Below are positions 42,621 through 50,332 of a DNA stretch of 64,000 bases, in pieces. How positions within the stretch are numbered: position 1 is the first letter of the stretch; every line of letters starts with the position of its first letter. The stretch lies in the NCBI GenBank assembly GCA_017416145.1, contig JAFQDD010000008.1, positions 124,001 to 188,000 on the forward strand. Direction: 5' to 3'. The translations under genes were made by a program, and so were the position numbers. This stretch comes from Spirochaetaceae bacterium (GTDB lineage Bacteria > Spirochaetota > Spirochaetia > Treponematales > Treponemataceae). The notes beneath the pieces are model-generated. The model was given only the letters and a program-made list of their open reading frames with translations, ran no database searches and was not told the origin of the DNA.

Positions 42621-43232
42621 TCATAACTCCATATCTAAATCATTAGCCATATCTTGAACTTGTTGTGCTTCATATTCTAAATAACCTTCTGTTTCATAAG
42701 GATTGACATCGCCTTTTCCTCTCATCAAGGATTCTTCCACAAGTTGATTAAAGGTTTCTGTTCTGTTTTCAGAATTTTGATATTGACTTTGATGCTCTAT
42801 TTCATGTGCTGTTAAATCTGACTCAGTGGGGTATTTAGTATAAATTATTCCTGCCTCTTCACCGTTCGGCAATGACATAGCCCCTATATTACTGATATTG
42901 TTTTGAATTTCTTCATCTGTTTTAGGATCTAAAATATTAGAATTAACACTTTCCGCAGATTCTCTTATTTCTGAAACTGTTGGTAATCTTTCAATAACTT
43001 CAATTTGATCATAATCTACATTAGGTATTGTATCATTTCCTTTATTTTTCTCAACTTGGGTTTTTGCTTCAACATATACGTCAATTTCTTTTTGTGTTAA
43101 AGGTCTACTTTCACTAGAAGAACTTGATGAAGATGAACTTGAACTAGAAGAACTAGAAGAATCTTTTTTTCCACCAGCAAACAAAACATTGATACATAAT
43201 ACGCACATTATTAACATAAAAGCTTTTTTCAT
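42621..43232 (-). CDS. Secreted poly-serine protein with HExxH motif (inserted in vor operon)
   Basis: The 203-residue product has a signal peptide (to about FAGG). A run of 16 serines follows, encoded by mixed TCT, AGT and TCA codons, so it is kept by selection rather than being a simple DNA repeat. A C-terminal region contains AHEIEHQSQYQ (HExxH, gluzincin-like) with a later acidic YLEYEAQQ. A zinc peptidase or peptidase-like fold is plausible but not proven. GGAG precedes the ATG. It has no known connection to oxoacid metabolism. Confidence 0.65.
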   Translation of the reverse strand: MKKAFMLIMCVLCINVLFAGGKKDSSSSSSSSSSSSSSSSESRPLTQKEIDVYVEAKTQVEKNKGNDTIPNVDYDQIEVIERLPTVSEIRESAESVNSNILDPKTDEEIQNNISNIGAMSLPNGEEAGIIYTKYPTESDLTAHEIEHQSQYQNSENRTETFNQLVEESLMRGKGDVNPYETEGYLEYEAQQVQDMANDLDMEL

Positions 43233-43353
43233 AAAATCTCCTTTTTAAAGATAAAAAACGTTACAAAATATGACAAGCTAATATCTATAATATGCTAAAT
43301 TACATTCACCATATTACAGTACCACTTGCTTATCATACTTTGAACCATTCTCC

Positions 43354-44136
43354 TTACACTCTACCTGCTTTTGGAGCAGCAGCTTCTGGAATAATTCCAG
43401 CTGGAACATCACGTAAAACACCTAGTGGATAGTATGGTTCCATTGCGTCTTTTACCCAGTCAGCAGCAACTGTTGGTTCTACACCCCAGTTTGTTGGACA
43501 CATAGAGAGGATTTCTACAAAAGAATAACCTTTGCCTTCTCTTTGATATTGAATTGCTTTTTTGATAGCAGCCTTTGTTTGGTTGATGTGTTTAACATCA
43601 TAAACTGCACAGCGTTCAATATATTTTGGTTCTACAAGAGTGTTAATCATTTCTGCAGCACGAATTGGATACCCAACATCTTCTGCTTTACGACCGTATG
43701 GAGTTGTTTTTGTAACTTGTCCAACAAGAGAAGTTGGAGCCATTTGTCCACCAGTCATACCGTAGATTGCATTGTTGATAAAGATAACTGTAATATTTTC
43801 ACCACGGTTTGCAGCGTGAATAGTTTCACCAGCACCGATTGCCAAAAGGTCACCATCACCTTGGTAACAGATAACAGTTTTATCTGGGTGAACTCTTTTC
43901 ATACCAGTTGAAACAGCTGGAGCTCTACCGTGAGCAGCTTCTACAGAGTCTACATCAAGATAGTTGTATGCAAAAACTGCACAACCAACAGGAGCTGTTA
44001 ATAAAACTTCTTCTTGGATCCCAAGTTCGTCAATAATTTGAGCCACTAATTTGTGAACAATTCCGTGACCACAACCACCACAATAGTGAGTTTTTACATC
44101 TTTCATTGATTTTGGAAATGTATATATTTTAGACAT
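43354..44136 (-). CDS. vorB: 2-oxoacid:ferredoxin oxidoreductase beta (TPP-binding) subunit
   Basis: Thiamine pyrophosphate-binding subunit. The 260-residue protein has THYCGGCGHGIVHKLVAQII at the N-terminus, the TPP/Mg motif GDGDLLAIG and the NNAIYGMTGGQMAPTS signature. LSMCPTNWGVEP comes near the end. It overlaps the alpha subunit gene by 8 bp. GAAGG precedes the ATG. The product generates reduced ferredoxin from a 2-oxoacid and CoA. The symbol follows one of several conflicting naming schemes for these subunits. Confidence 0.92.
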   Translation of the reverse strand: MSKIYTFPKSMKDVKTHYCGGCGHGIVHKLVAQIIDELGIQEEVLLTAPVGCAVFAYNYLDVDSVEAAHGRAPAVSTGMKRVHPDKTVICYQGDGDLLAIGAGETIHAANRGENITVIFINNAIYGMTGGQMAPTSLVGQVTKTTPYGRKAEDVGYPIRAAEMINTLVEPKYIERCAVYDVKHINQTKAAIKKAIQYQREGKGYSFVEILSMCPTNWGVEPTVAADWVKDAMEPYYPLGVLRDVPAGIIPEAAAPKAGRV

Positions 44137-45187
44137 AGCTTTTTACCTTCTCTACAATTACATCAAGTTTAGGAATTACACCACCTGGTTCACCGTAAAA
44201 ATCAAGTTCTGATTTTTTCTTTCCAGAATACATGCGAACATCTTGTACCATTTGTCCAAGGCTCATTTCTACAGTTAGAACTTTTTTAGCATTTGCACAA
44301 GCAGCTTCTAGTTCATTTTCTGGGAAAGGCCACAATGTGATTGGGCGGAAAAGACCAGCTTTAATTCCTTGTTCACGTAGAACTTTTACAGCTTTTTTAC
44401 AAACACGAGCAGAAGTTCCGTAAGCACATAGAACAAAGTCTGCATCATCACACATAAAGTTTTCGTATTGAACTTCATTTTTTGCAATTTCTGCATAGTT
44501 TTCTGCAAGAGATTTTACGTGTTTGTTAAGTTTTGTATCTTCTCCACCAAGTTTTAGAGAAGCAATAATGTGAGAATCTCTGTCTTTTGTTTTTCCTGTT
44601 AAAGCCCAAGGTTTTGCAGGAAGATTTTTTACTTCTTCTGGAAGAACACAAGGCTCAGCCATTTGACCAAGGTATCCATCACCAAGTAGCATAACAACTA
44701 CACGATATTTATCTGCAATTTCAAAAGCTTTGATTGTTGAATCTGCTAATTCTTGAACTGTTCCTGGAGCAATTACAACAACGTGATAATCACCATTTCC
44801 ACCACCACGAGTTGCTTGGAAGTAGTCTCCCTGAGCTCCCGCAATATTTCCAAGACCTGGACCACCACGCATCATGTTTACAATAACAGCTGGAAGTTGT
44901 GCTCCAGAAAGATAAGAAATACCTTCTTGTTTTAGAGAAATTCCAGGACTTGAAGAAGAAGTCATTACACGAGCACCAGCGGCAGAAGCACCCATAACCA
45001 TGTTAATAGCTGCAACTTCGCTTTCTGCTTGTAAGAATGTTCCACCAACTTCTGGCATTCTTTTTGAAAGATAAGCTGGAATTTCGTTTTGTGGAGTAAT
45101 TGGATAAGCAAAATAGTAACGGCATCCAGCTAAAACTGCTGCTTCACCAATTGCTTCATTTCCTTTCATTAATATTTTTTTGCTCAT
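44129..45187 (-). CDS. vorA: 2-oxoacid:ferredoxin oxidoreductase alpha subunit
   Basis: Pyrimidine-binding/core domain subunit. The 352-residue protein begins KILMKGNEAIGEAAVLAGCR, then YFAYPITPQNEIPAYLSKRM, QAESEVAAINMVMGASAAGA and SSSPGISLKQEGISYLSGAQ. The C-terminal domain has FRPITLWPFPENEL. The start at 45187 lies one base after the ferredoxin gene's stop and 8 nt after AAGGA. Length and order (delta-alpha-beta) fit Vor/Kor-type four-subunit enzymes. Confidence 0.92.
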   Translation of the reverse strand: MSKKILMKGNEAIGEAAVLAGCRYYFAYPITPQNEIPAYLSKRMPEVGGTFLQAESEVAAINMVMGASAAGARVMTSSSSPGISLKQEGISYLSGAQLPAVIVNMMRGGPGLGNIAGAQGDYFQATRGGGNGDYHVVVIAPGTVQELADSTIKAFEIADKYRVVVMLLGDGYLGQMAEPCVLPEEVKNLPAKPWALTGKTKDRDSHIIASLKLGGEDTKLNKHVKSLAENYAEIAKNEVQYENFMCDDADFVLCAYGTSARVCKKAVKVLREQGIKAGLFRPITLWPFPENELEAACANAKKVLTVEMSLGQMVQDVRMYSGKKKSELDFYGEPGGVIPKLDVIVEKVKSYV

Positions 45188-45188
45188 T

Positions 45189-45404
45189 TTATGCATCCTT
45201 TTCAATTTCAATAACTACATCTGGGCACATTGTTGCACAGAAAGTACATGCAATACATTTTGATTCATCATTACAGACAGGATAGTGAACACCTTGTCCG
45301 TTTGTATCTTTAGACATTTCCAGTAGATTTTTAGGGCAAGCTCTAATACAAAGCCCACAACCTTTACATTTTTCTACGGCTATAATAGGTTTACCTGAAG
45401 CCAT
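45189..45404 (-). CDS. vorD: 2-oxoacid:ferredoxin oxidoreductase delta (ferredoxin) subunit
   Basis: 2x[4Fe-4S] ferredoxin subunit that takes electrons from the TPP subunit. The 71-residue protein has CKGCGLCIRACP and CIACTFCATMCP, each a complete CxxCxxCxxxCP motif. The start is ATG 45404 behind GGGGGTG; an upstream TTG in frame was rejected. First gene of the operon. Confidence 0.92.
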   Translation of the reverse strand: MASGKPIIAVEKCKGCGLCIRACPKNLLEMSKDTNGQGVHYPVCNDESKCIACTFCATMCPDVVIEIEKDA

Positions 45405-45442
45405 ATTCACCCCCAAATTTTATGTTATTCACTAATAGAATA

Positions 45443-45471
45443 ATTATACAAAAATCATTAATATTGTTCAA
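45443..45471 (-). promoter_or_regulatory. Promoter of the 2-oxoacid:ferredoxin oxidoreductase operon
   Basis: Minus-strand TTGAAC (45471-45466), 17-bp spacer, TATAAT (45448-45443). Confidence 0.7.
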
Positions 45472-45566
45472 TATTTATACAAATAATTTTAGTATTTTTA
45501 AAGAAATTTATTATCACTAAAATTTTGATGAGAAAAATGAAATAGTTTTTAGAGGGAAAATATAAA

Positions 45567-46886
45567 TTAATCTAAAAATCCGAAAGCCATAGTCGAATCG
45601 CTAATTCTTCTACCGATTTCTGCCATTTCAGAGTTCGTTACTTTCAAAATATCAATTAAATCCGCAATAATATCAGAAATCTGACTTGCATCATAAGCAA
45701 CTTTTGAACTTCCATCTAAAATAGAAGACAAGGCAAAGTTTACAGTATCTGCTACAGAAGTGATATTTTCAAATTCACCAACTGTTTTTTTCATATCCAA
45801 ATCAACTTCGTGCAAATCATCATTTGTAATATCAAGCATTTCCTTGATTTTTTTGGAATTGTCCGTTGTTTTTTCTGCTAGAGTTTTGATTTCATTTGCA
45901 ACTACAATAAATCCTTTTCCAAATTCCCCAGCGTGAGATGCTTCGATAGAAGCATTGATTGCAAGAAGATTTGTTTGTTCGGTAACGTCTTCAATTACAG
46001 AAATTACATTAAAAACATCCTTGGCAGATTGTTTTAATTTATCAACAGAAATCATATTTTTCTTGAAAACTTCTTTTGTTTTTTCGATTGCAGAAGAAAG
46101 TTGATTTACTGAGGTTGAGTGATGTTTTGCTTCTGATGAAATTTTGTTAATTGAATTATTGATTTCTTTGACTTTGTCCATTGTACCAGTGGCAGCGGTT
46201 GTGTGGACTCCAAGATTTTTTGTAACAGTTTGAACTGAATCCAAAATTGTTGCAATTTGATTTACTAGATTTTGTAATTGAATCAATTGATCTTCAGTCT
46301 GTTTTTTGCCTTCGTTTAAAATTGCAATAACTTTATCTTCAAGTTTCAAATTTACTATCAAAAACGCTGTAATCATAATATGGAAAGCAGTTCCAATTAT
46401 CAAACAAAAGATAATATTTGATATTTGTATGTTAGGAATATTTACAACGCGAATAAATGTGTAAACGTATGCAAAAACAATTTGAAAGATTCCCACCATT
46501 AAAATTTGACGTTTTTCGTATCCAGCAATTGCACTTAACACAAAAAATGGTGCACAAAAGAAAAAATATAAATAAATATCTCTATAAGTTTGGGATTCTT
46601 GAGACAATGCTAAGAAAAATGGTAAAAGCCCTAACAAAATAAAGAATGCGAAGAAGGAAATAGTGATTTTTTTGTATTTTAATAAAATATAACTAAGAAC
46701 ACAAAAACTCAAAATCACAAAAATTATTGGTAATACGGATGTCTTTCCTGCAATTAGACATACAGGAAACAAAACAACACATACAATAAACAAAACTAAA
46801 AGTAATGTTAAAAAATTTTTGCACTTTAATGTAATATTTACAGGTTCGTTTTCATACAAATTTACAATTTTATCAATGTACTTCAT
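45567..46886 (-). CDS. Methyl-accepting chemotaxis protein with six-helix membrane sensor
   Basis: The 439-residue protein has no periplasmic sensor. Its first 185 residues form about six membrane helices, followed by a coiled coil and the receptor signalling hairpin with [20 protein letters not shown], then [14 protein letters not shown]. No HAMP domain is evident. The topology suggests sensing of membrane state or a small hydrophobic ligand. There is no ribosome binding site, and a TATAAT lies 6 nt before the ATG. Confidence 0.85.
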   Translation of the reverse strand: MKYIDKIVNLYENEPVNITLKCKNFLTLLLVLFIVCVVLFPVCLIAGKTSVLPIIFVILSFCVLSYILLKYKKITISFFAFFILLGLLPFFLALSQESQTYRDIYLYFFFCAPFFVLSAIAGYEKRQILMVGIFQIVFAYVYTFIRVVNIPNIQISNIIFCLIIGTAFHIMITAFLIVNLKLEDKVIAILNEGKKQTEDQLIQLQNLVNQIATILDSVQTVTKNLGVHTTAATGTMDKVKEINNSINKISSEAKHHSTSVNQLSSAIEKTKEVFKKNMISVDKLKQSAKDVFNVISVIEDVTEQTNLLAINASIEASHAGEFGKGFIVVANEIKTLAEKTTDNSKKIKEMLDITNDDLHEVDLDMKKTVGEFENITSVADTVNFALSSILDGSSKVAYDASQISDIIADLIDILKVTNSEMAEIGRRISDSTMAFGFLD

Positions 46887-46892
46887 ATTTAC

Positions 46893-46920
46893 ATTATAAT
46901 TCTAAATGACATTTAATCAA
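46893..46920 (-). promoter_or_regulatory. Promoter of the six-helix MCP gene, leaderless type
   Basis: Minus-strand TTGATT (46920-46915), 16-bp spacer, TATAAT (46898-46893), then 6 nt to the ATG at 46886. Confidence 0.55.
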
Positions 46921-46979
46921 TCAAATGTAAAATAAGATTTTTTTTTGATAAAATTATATTAAATATGTTTATATTTTCT

Positions 46980-48647
46980 CTACTTGGTTTGGCTCAAACT
47001 TTCAGAAATACTAAAAGCATGATCTCCAATTTTTTCGATATGACGAATCAAATCTAGATATAACAACTCTGTACGAACATCACTTCCCTTTTCAAGGTTT
47101 TTACGAGCAATCTTTTTTAGTTGTTTTCTGTAAGTATCAATTTGATCTTCAATTACTTCAGCTTGAGCAAGTTTTTCTGCACTTAATGGTTTGTTGATAT
47201 TTTCATTTACAAAATCTAAACAAGAATGAACCAAATCCATATATGGACCAATGCGGTCTAGCTCTTTCTCTTCAAAAGTCATTCCTTTTTCGATAGAACG
47301 CTTAATCAAAAGAGCAACACTGTAACAATCGTCTGTCATATTTTCGATATCGTCAACGATACGCAACATCATGGACACATTATTTTGAAGATTTTCAGAC
47401 ATTGGGAGAGCTGAAACTTGTACAAGATATTTTGAAAGTTGTTCTTGCATTTGGTCAGCGTAATCTTCTTGAGAAGCGAGAAAGTCCATATATTCTGTAA
47501 TAAAATCTTCGTTTCTGTCTTTTAGACCTTTTTGAACACAATTAAACATTTCACGAGCGATTTCTATCATATCAGAAATTTCTTTTTCAGCTCGAATAAT
47601 GTAGGACTCTGTATTTCCCTTACCCATTGAAGCAACAAAATCCAATTTGTAAACAGATGGAGTTTCGCCTTTTTTGGGTTGGATAAGTTTTTCTGCAAGA
47701 GCCGCAATTTGATTAACAAATGGGATAAAAATTAGTGTACAAGCAGTGTTAAAGATTGTATGCAACATTGCAATATGTACTGCAATATTTGATTTAACAT
47801 CACCTGGAATCAAGAAATCTACAAAGGATAAAAGTGGTTGCAAGAAAATAATTGCAAGAATTGTTCCAGATACGTTAAACATAACGTGAACCAAAGCTGT
47901 TCGACGAGCATTTACCTTTGTACCAATAGCAGCCATAATCGCATCAATTGTGGAACCAATATTTGAACCTAGAACCAGGGCAGCAGAAAATTCCCAAGAG
48001 AGTAAGCCTTGTGTTGCCATTGTAATAACAATTGCGGTAACAGCACTAGATGAGTGTAAAAGCATTGTAACAAGAGCAGATATTCCGATTCCAGCTAAAA
48101 GGCTAAAAAAGCTACCATTATTTAATGTAACCAAAAATCCTGCATTTTCTGCGTTGATTGCAGGAATTGCATTTTTTAGCAAATCTAGACCAAAGAATAA
48201 CAAACCGAAGCCCATTAAAACTTCGCCAAAATTTGTTAAGTTAATTTTTTTGATTTTTTTGATAAAAACGCCTAAATATCCCAATCCGAAAATTGGAATG
48301 GCAAGACTTGAAATACTAAACGAAAAGCCAAAAAGGGTAACAATCCAAGCTGTAATTGTGGTACCAATATTTGCACCGAAAATTACACCCACAGATTGGG
48401 CTAATGTCATTAAACCAGCGTTTACAAAAGAAACAACCATAACAGTTGTTGCACCAGAGGATTGAATAATCATGGTAACAAACATACCTGTTAGAACAGC
48501 AAAAAAGCGATTGCTGGTCATCAATCCTAGAACCTTATGAAGACTTTTTCCAGCACTCTTTTGAATACCGTCACTCATAAGTTTCATACCATATAATAAA
48601 AACCCTAAGCTACCTAGTAGCTGAAAAATTGTCGATAGTACACTCAC
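46980..48647 (-). CDS. Na+/phosphate cotransporter with PhoU-like domain (NptA/YjbB family)
   Basis: The 555-residue protein has two Na/Pi cotransporter repeats with the paired QSS-type motifs (MIIQSSGATTVMVVSFVNAG and MLLHSSSAVTAIVITMATQG). A C-terminal PhoU-like helical domain follows (about 345-550, MLRIVDDIENMTDDCYSVAL, LIRHIEKIGDHAFSISE). It starts at GTG 48647 with no ribosome binding site. A promoter with -10 ending 6 nt before the GTG and four 11-bp-spaced TTAG boxes lie upstream, consistent with phosphate-starvation control. Confidence 0.9.
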   Translation of the reverse strand: MSVLSTIFQLLGSLGFLLYGMKLMSDGIQKSAGKSLHKVLGLMTSNRFFAVLTGMFVTMIIQSSGATTVMVVSFVNAGLMTLAQSVGVIFGANIGTTITAWIVTLFGFSFSISSLAIPIFGLGYLGVFIKKIKKINLTNFGEVLMGFGLLFFGLDLLKNAIPAINAENAGFLVTLNNGSFFSLLAGIGISALVTMLLHSSSAVTAIVITMATQGLLSWEFSAALVLGSNIGSTIDAIMAAIGTKVNARRTALVHVMFNVSGTILAIIFLQPLLSFVDFLIPGDVKSNIAVHIAMLHTIFNTACTLIFIPFVNQIAALAEKLIQPKKGETPSVYKLDFVASMGKGNTESYIIRAEKEISDMIEIAREMFNCVQKGLKDRNEDFITEYMDFLASQEDYADQMQEQLSKYLVQVSALPMSENLQNNVSMMLRIVDDIENMTDDCYSVALLIKRSIEKGMTFEEKELDRIGPYMDLVHSCLDFVNENINKPLSAEKLAQAEVIEDQIDTYRKQLKKIARKNLEKGSDVRTELLYLDLIRHIEKIGDHAFSISESLSQTK

Positions 48648-48653
48648 AGTTCG

Positions 48654-48682
48654 ATATTATCAAAAAATATCTTTTATTTCAA
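48654..48682 (-). promoter_or_regulatory. Promoter of the Na/Pi transporter gene, leaderless type
   Basis: Minus-strand TTGAAA (48682-48677), 17-bp spacer, TAATAT (48659-48654), 6 nt, then GTG at 48647. Confidence 0.6.
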
Positions 48683-48721
48683 TCCTAATATTTTTCTAAC
48701 AATATTCTAATATTTTTCTAA
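48683..48721 (-). promoter_or_regulatory. Four Pho-type direct repeats at 11-bp spacing
   Basis: On the minus strand TTAGAA (48721-48716), TTAGAA (48710-48705), TTAGAA (48699-48694) and TTAGGA (48688-48683) start exactly 11 bp apart, ending directly at the -35 box. This spacing is characteristic of PhoB/PhoP-type response regulator boxes. Confidence 0.6.
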
Positions 48722-48726
48722 TAATT

Positions 48727-48760
48727 ATAAAAAAAAGACCGTCTCAAAATTGAAACGGTC
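48727..48760 (-). terminator. Intrinsic terminator of the redox operon
   Basis: GACCGT (48737-48742) and ACGGTC (48755-48760) form the base of a hairpin, with T residues following on the minus strand. It lies 22 bp after the last gene. Confidence 0.8.
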
Positions 48761-48782
48761 CATTATCAAGATAAAAAATAAA

Positions 48783-49031
48783 CTAGTTTAATTTGCTCAA
48801 AACTTTTTCTTTGAAAAATTCGTCAAAATTGTCTTTTGTAAGACCTTCAACAATTTCATCGTCAACTTTTAGGTTTGCACCGCCTGAGCCACAATGTCCT
48901 AAACAAGTTGTTCCTTTAAGTTCAATTTTATCCTCTAAATTGTTTGATTTTATTGCAGCTCTAAGTAAAGCAATAATATCTGATGATCGTTTTACGTGAC
49001 AAGAACTACCAATACATACAGAAATAGTCAT
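48783..49031 (-). CDS. NuoE-like thioredoxin-fold [2Fe-2S] ferredoxin
   Basis: Small electron carrier. The 82-residue protein has CIGSSCHVKRS at the N-terminus and CLGHCGSGGANLKVDDEIVE later, the four-cysteine pattern (Cx4C...Cx3C) of the NuoE/HndA C-terminal domain. No helical N-terminal NuoE domain is present. The start at 49031 follows GGAGG; the frame's earlier ATG at 49043 overlaps that site. Last gene of the hdr-flx-frd operon, suggesting it shuttles electrons for this complex. Confidence 0.8.
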   Translation of the reverse strand: MTISVCIGSSCHVKRSSDIIALLRAAIKSNNLEDKIELKGTTCLGHCGSGGANLKVDDEIVEGLTKDNFDEFFKEKVLSKLN

Positions 49032-49049
49032 AAAATCCTCCAAGATTTT

Positions 49050-50258
49050 TTAGAACATTAAAATCAATATTTGTGATACTAAAACAACAGAAATCAAAGC
49101 AATTGGATATGTTGAAGCGTAAGCTCCTGCAACTTTTTCTGTTCCTGCTGTAGAAATCAAAGTTCCTAGAGCTGGTGTTGATGTCATACCACCACAAATT
49201 GATCCAAGATTGTTTAGTAAGTTTAATTTTAGCACATATTTTGCAAAAATGTAACCTACAATCATTGGAAGTAGTGTCATAATAATACCATAAATGAAGT
49301 AAACCCATTCAAAGTATTTTACAAATTCTGCTCCACCTGCAACACCTGCACCAATTAAGAAAAGCATTAGTCCAAGTTCTCTAAAGTTTTTTAGAGTTGC
49401 TGTTGATGGTGTTACTGAAACATTTCCGATTTTTGCAAAGTGACCAAAAATCAAAGACATTAACAAACATCCACCTGTTGTAGTTAGAGAGAAGTTTCCG
49501 ATTTTTAGTGAACCAACTAAAATTCCAAGTACTGCTACAATAGAAAATGCACAGAAACCAAAACCATCTAGTTCAAGTTCTTTGCCTGTTAGTTTTGAAG
49601 GAACTTCTGGGTTGTTTTCTGAAAGTTTAGCTCTTTCTTCTTCCATGTTTGCTTTTGAGAATTTTGGAACTAATTGAACAAAAAGAACAACACCAACAAC
49701 ACCAAATAGATATGCAATTCCGTGTCCAACTGCAACTATAGCTTCTAATTCTTCTGTAGCAACTGTTGCTTTTGCAGCAGAGAAAGCTGGTGTTGATGTA
49801 AGTGAGCCAGAAAGTAACCCAACTAACATTGCAGCAGCTTCTTTTGCATCACGTCCGAAAACTTTAATATCAAAAAAAGTACAAGCCCAGCAAGAAATTC
49901 CACCAACAAGGATAATTAGAAGACCTAAAACAATGTATGATTTAAAGTTACGCTTAAAATCACCAAAAAAGTTAGGACCAGCAATAAATCCAACTGATGT
50001 TACGAACAAAATGAGACCAAGATTTTCTACGATTTTTAGAGCATTTGTTACATAACTTGTTCCACCAACTTTTAATTGTTCAGCAAGTGGATTGTATAAC
50101 AAAGCACCAAAAAGAAGAGCTACAATGAAAACTCCTGCTGTTCCAAGAGAAACACCTTTTATTGTAATTCTTCCTAAAAGATAACCAAGACCTGCGATTG
50201 CAAAAACACAGAACACTAAAAAAGAAATTGTTTTAATTGATAAAATTCCAAGTACCAT
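49050..50258 (-). CDS. AspT/YidE/YbjL-family antiporter, possible succinate exporter
   Basis: The 402-residue membrane protein has two AspT/YidE/YbjL repeats (GLGYLLGRITIKGVSLGTAG; SLKIGNFSLTTTGGCLLMSL). Each has the SGSLTSTPAFSAA / GGMTSTPALGTLI type motif, and no RCK domain lies between them. Known relatives exchange aspartate for alanine or export succinate (SucE1 of Corynebacterium). Its place directly after frdBA in the operon favours a C4-dicarboxylate, probably succinate, but that is inference. AGGA precedes the ATG. A hairpin separates it from frdA. Confidence 0.8.
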   Translation of the reverse strand: MVLGILSIKTISFLVFCVFAIAGLGYLLGRITIKGVSLGTAGVFIVALLFGALLYNPLAEQLKVGGTSYVTNALKIVENLGLILFVTSVGFIAGPNFFGDFKRNFKSYIVLGLLIILVGGISCWACTFFDIKVFGRDAKEAAAMLVGLLSGSLTSTPAFSAAKATVATEELEAIVAVGHGIAYLFGVVGVVLFVQLVPKFSKANMEEERAKLSENNPEVPSKLTGKELELDGFGFCAFSIVAVLGILVGSLKIGNFSLTTTGGCLLMSLIFGHFAKIGNVSVTPSTATLKNFRELGLMLFLIGAGVAGGAEFVKYFEWVYFIYGIIMTLLPMIVGYIFAKYVLKLNLLNNLGSICGGMTSTPALGTLISTAGTEKVAGAYASTYPIALISVVLVSQILILMF

Positions 50259-50306
50259 TTTTCTTTTTCCTTTTTTCTATTATTTACTATTAAGTTACTA
50301 TAATTT

Positions 50307-50326
50307 AAGGGCTATTTCTAGCCCTT
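50307..50326 (-). other. Intercistronic hairpin between frdA and the transporter gene
   Basis: AAGGGCTA and TAGCCCTT form a perfect 8-bp stem closed by a GAAA loop on the minus strand. No T tract follows, so it is more likely an mRNA stability or processing element than a terminator. Confidence 0.6.
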
Positions 50327-50332
50327 GTAAAA

